Of a stretch of 64,000 bases of DNA, positions 62,118 to 64,000 are shown piece by piece. Below the pieces are notes generated by a model that searched no databases, was not told the origin of the DNA, and worked only from the letters and a program-made list of their open reading frames with translations. The stretch's first letter is position 1. Every line of letters starts with the position of its first letter. The DNA is from RSA9 sp036381195 (GTDB lineage Bacteria > Gemmatimonadota > Gemmatimonadetes > Longimicrobiales > RSA9), in the NCBI GenBank assembly GCA_036381195.1, contig DASVDH010000069.1:1-64000 (forward strand). Reading direction: 5' to 3'. A program made the translations under genes and the position numbers.

Positions 62118-62770
62118 CCCGCGCGCTTCAGCTCGTCGGGCCGCTCCTGCTGCTCCCCGCCTGCATCGCGCCGGCCGCGGCGCAGGTGCGCGCGGCGGCC
62201 GACAGCGTCTCCGCCGCCGCGCAGCCGCCCGCCGCGGACAGCACGCCGCCCGCCGACTCCGCCGGCTCGCCGCGCACCGTGAGCCCTCGCGGCGCCTTCA
62301 TCCGTTCTCTCCTCGTGCCCGGCTGGGGGCAGGCCTACGCCGGGTCGTACCTGCGCGGCGGCGTCTATTTCGCCGCGCAGACCGGGAGCTGGTACATGCT
62401 CCTCAAGACGCTGGCACGCCTGGGCGAGGCACGCTCGGTCGAGCACCGGCGGGCCGCCATGGTGCGGCAGGAGCTGCTCGATCGAGCCCAGCAGGACACG
62501 GCATTGCAGCGGCGCTACAGCGATCCGGCCGCGCTGGAGGAGGACATCGCGGCAGATCCACGCGTGCTGAGCATCCGGCGGCTGGTGAGTGCGCGCGAGG
62601 AGCAGCGCGAGGACTGGATCGCCCTGACCATCTTCTGGACGTTTGCCAGCGCCGCGGATGCGTACGTCAATGCCCACCTCGCCGACTTCCCGGCCGCGAT
62701 CGCTGCCGAGCCCCGCCCGGACGGCGGGTTCGAGCTCCGGGTGAGCGTTCCTGCCGGAGGCCGACCTTGA
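62114..62770 (+). CDS. DUF5683-like exported protein
   Basis: A 218-residue protein with a signal peptide (LVGPLLLLPACIAPAAAQ) and a Pro/Ala/Ser/Asp-rich spacer. The family block is FIRSLLVPGWGQAYAGSYLRGGVYFAAQ. The middle is helical (REEQREDWIALTIFWTFASA, DAYVNAHLADFP). The PGWGQ region is typical of DUF5683 proteins of FCB bacteria, whose function is unknown. ATGA overlap with the kinase; TTGA overlap with murI. Confidence 0.82.
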   Translation: MTRALQLVGPLLLLPACIAPAAAQVRAAADSVSAAAQPPAADSTPPADSAGSPRTVSPRGAFIRSLLVPGWGQAYAGSYLRGGVYFAAQTGSWYMLLKTLARLGEARSVEHRRAAMVRQELLDRAQQDTALQRRYSDPAALEEDIAADPRVLSIRRLVSAREEQREDWIALTIFWTFASAADAYVNAHLADFPAAIAAEPRPDGGFELRVSVPAGGRP

Positions 62771-63597
62771 GAGAGCACGTGGGGCGGCCGATCGGGGTCT
62801 TCGACTCGGGCGTGGGCGGCCTGACCGTCGTGCGCGAGCTCTGGCGCCGCCTGCCGGGCGAGTCCGTGATCTACTTCGGCGACACGGCGCGCGTGCCCTA
62901 CGGCTCCAAGTCGCCGGCCACCGTATGCCGCTACGCCTCCGAGGCCGCCCGCTTTCTCCTGTCCCGCGGCGTGAAGATGGTCATCGTGGCGTGCAACACT
63001 GCAACCGCCCACGCCGTCGAGAGGCTGAAGGCCGAGCTCGGCGTGCCGGTCATCGGCGTCATCGAGCCGGGCGCGCGCGCGGCCGTGCGCGCCACCCGCA
63101 GCGGCCGCATCGCCGTGCTCGGGACCGCAGGCACGATCGCGTCCCGCGCCTACGAGCGCGAGCTCCAGCGGCTCCGCCCGTCCGCGGCCGTTCTCGGCCA
63201 GGCCTGCCCATTGTTCGTGCCGCTCGTCGAGGAGGGCTGGGCGGATCACGCGGCCACGCGCCTCATCGCCCGGGAGTACCTCGAGCCGGTCCGGCGCTTC
63301 GGCGCTGACGTCGTGATCCTCGGCTGCACGCACTACCCGCTCCTGCGCCCGATCATCGCGGAGTGCCTCGGCGACGACGTCATACTCGTGGATTCCGCGG
63401 CGGAAACGGCGATGGATGCGGAGCGCGTCCTGGCGGATGCCCGGCTCCTGGAGGCGCAGCCCGCCCCGCGGCCTCGGCACCGCTTCTTCGTCAGCGATTC
63501 GCCCGAGCGCTTCCTCGAGGTGGCGCGCAGCTTCGTCGGAGACCTCGGCGGGGAAGTCGGGCTTGTGAACGTGGACGGCTACGACCGCGCCGCGTGA
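62767..63597 (+). CDS. murI: Glutamate racemase
   Basis: MurI makes D-glutamate for peptidoglycan. The 276-residue protein has GVFDSGVGGLTVVRELWRRL, YFGDTARVPYGSKSPATV, the two catalytic cysteines Cys76 in IVACNTATAHAV and Cys187 in ILGCTHYPLLRP, and GVIEPGARAAV. The TTG start overlaps the previous stop. Confidence 0.96.
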   Translation: MREHVGRPIGVFDSGVGGLTVVRELWRRLPGESVIYFGDTARVPYGSKSPATVCRYASEAARFLLSRGVKMVIVACNTATAHAVERLKAELGVPVIGVIEPGARAAVRATRSGRIAVLGTAGTIASRAYERELQRLRPSAAVLGQACPLFVPLVEEGWADHAATRLIAREYLEPVRRFGADVVILGCTHYPLLRPIIAECLGDDVILVDSAAETAMDAERVLADARLLEAQPAPRPRHRFFVSDSPERFLEVARSFVGDLGGEVGLVNVDGYDRAA

Positions 63598-63651
63598 TGC
63601 GGCCGGCGTCGCAGCGCCGCAGACCCGCCCTCGTCGCCCGCCGGATCCCGC

Positions 63652-64000
63652 CTACGATCGCGCCGCGCCATGCGGCCAGCGCCGCAGCTCGGGCGTGCCC
63701 GCCGCGTCCACGGTGATGTAGGTGTCGTGGTGGATCCAGTCCCCCGGGTTCAGGTAGAAACGGCCGGGCTCGAGCTCCCGGATCGCGGGGAGGTGCGCGT
63801 GGCCGCAGACCACCCAACCCAGTGATGGGTCGGCCTCGAGCTGGCCAGCCGCCCACGTCTCGAGGAAGCGGGCTCGCCCGCGCGATGCCGCGTCTTCCTC
63901 ATCGCGGCCCTCCGTCCGCGACACCGCCCGCGCGAGCCGGATCCCCAGCTCCGGGTGCAGCGCCCGGAACGCCAGCACCGCCGCCCGGCTCCGCAGCACG
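63652..64000 (-). CDS. UDP-2,3-diacylglucosamine hydrolase-like metallophosphoesterase, 5' truncated by window edge
   Basis: Only the C-terminal 115 residues are present; the frame is open to base 64000. The metal-binding GWVVCGHAHLPAIRELEPGR and YLNPGDWIHHDTYITVD are the end of a calcineurin-type phosphoesterase like LpxH, which removes UMP from UDP-diacylglucosamine in lipid A synthesis. The first half with the remaining ligands lies outside, so the exact subfamily is unproven. It converges on murI. Confidence 0.78.
   Translation of the reverse strand, partial: VLRSRAAVLAFRALHPELGIRLARAVSRTEGRDEEDAASRGRARFLETWAAGQLEADPSLGWVVCGHAHLPAIRELEPGRFYLNPGDWIHHDTYITVDAAGTPELRRWPHGAARS

Overview
The window is a gene-dense stretch of a high-GC (roughly 70 %) Gram-negative bacterial chromosome. 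Outer-membrane traits (an Mla/MCE lipid-transport set, a heptose kinase, the end of an LpxH-like hydrolase, a beta-barrel protein), the gene content and TAnnTT(T)G-type -10 boxes suggest the FCB superphylum, most likely Gemmatimonadota. That placement is an inference from style; no marker gene was compared. Genes form tight runs with ATGA/GTGA stop-start overlaps and few real intergenic gaps.

Layout. 1-4103: non-oxidative pentose-phosphate/triose run (split transketolase, class I aldolase, rpiA, rpe). 4104-6970: the only accessory-looking region. It holds the wreck of a SNF2-type helicase, then an intact two-gene ATPase + TOPRIM (DUF4276-like) cassette, and ends at tRNA-Leu(UAA). 7168-9189: a small beta-grasp-like protein, a PDZ protein and a small membrane protein. 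9186-15066: rnz, tyrA, aroA, cmk, then rpsA with its own consensus promoter and leader hairpin. 15214-27144: propionyl-CoA carboxylation and methylmalonyl-CoA mutase genes (pccB, accC, biotin carrier, mutase), interleaved with an EndoQ-UvrD fusion and an RNA m5U methyltransferase. 27192-31151: fmdB, argS, a PfkB kinase, purM. 31176-38399: a barrel protein, riboflavin genes (ribD, ribE, ribBA, ribH), a Ser/Thr kinase and nusB. 38396-45318: a glycosyltransferase, then hpf, hprK and a complete mannose-type PTS (IIA, IIB, IIC, IID, HPr, EI). 45364-51815: metK, ahcY, a DUF151 nuclease, recO and selB. 51987-55725: an FlgD-like secreted protein, a zinc-ribbon protein, a IIA-Ntr protein, dusB, larB and tmRNA. 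55801-64000: mlaD-F-E, heptose kinase, ridA, tRNA-Sec(UCA), recX, a diacylglycerol kinase, a DUF5683 protein, murI and a partial lpxH.

How they work together. Most genes are housekeeping. The carboxylase, biotin carrier and mutase genes together route propionyl-CoA to succinyl-CoA. The PTS genes carry every phosphorylation residue expected, including the HPr serine that HprK modifies. selB plus tRNA-Sec shows that the genome decodes UGA as selenocysteine, though no selenoprotein was recognised here. The most promising uncharacterised items are the ATPase-TOPRIM cassette next to a decayed helicase, the EndoQ-UvrD fusion, the recurring TAnnTT(T)G promoters with several leaderless genes, and apparent ATC/CTG start codons.
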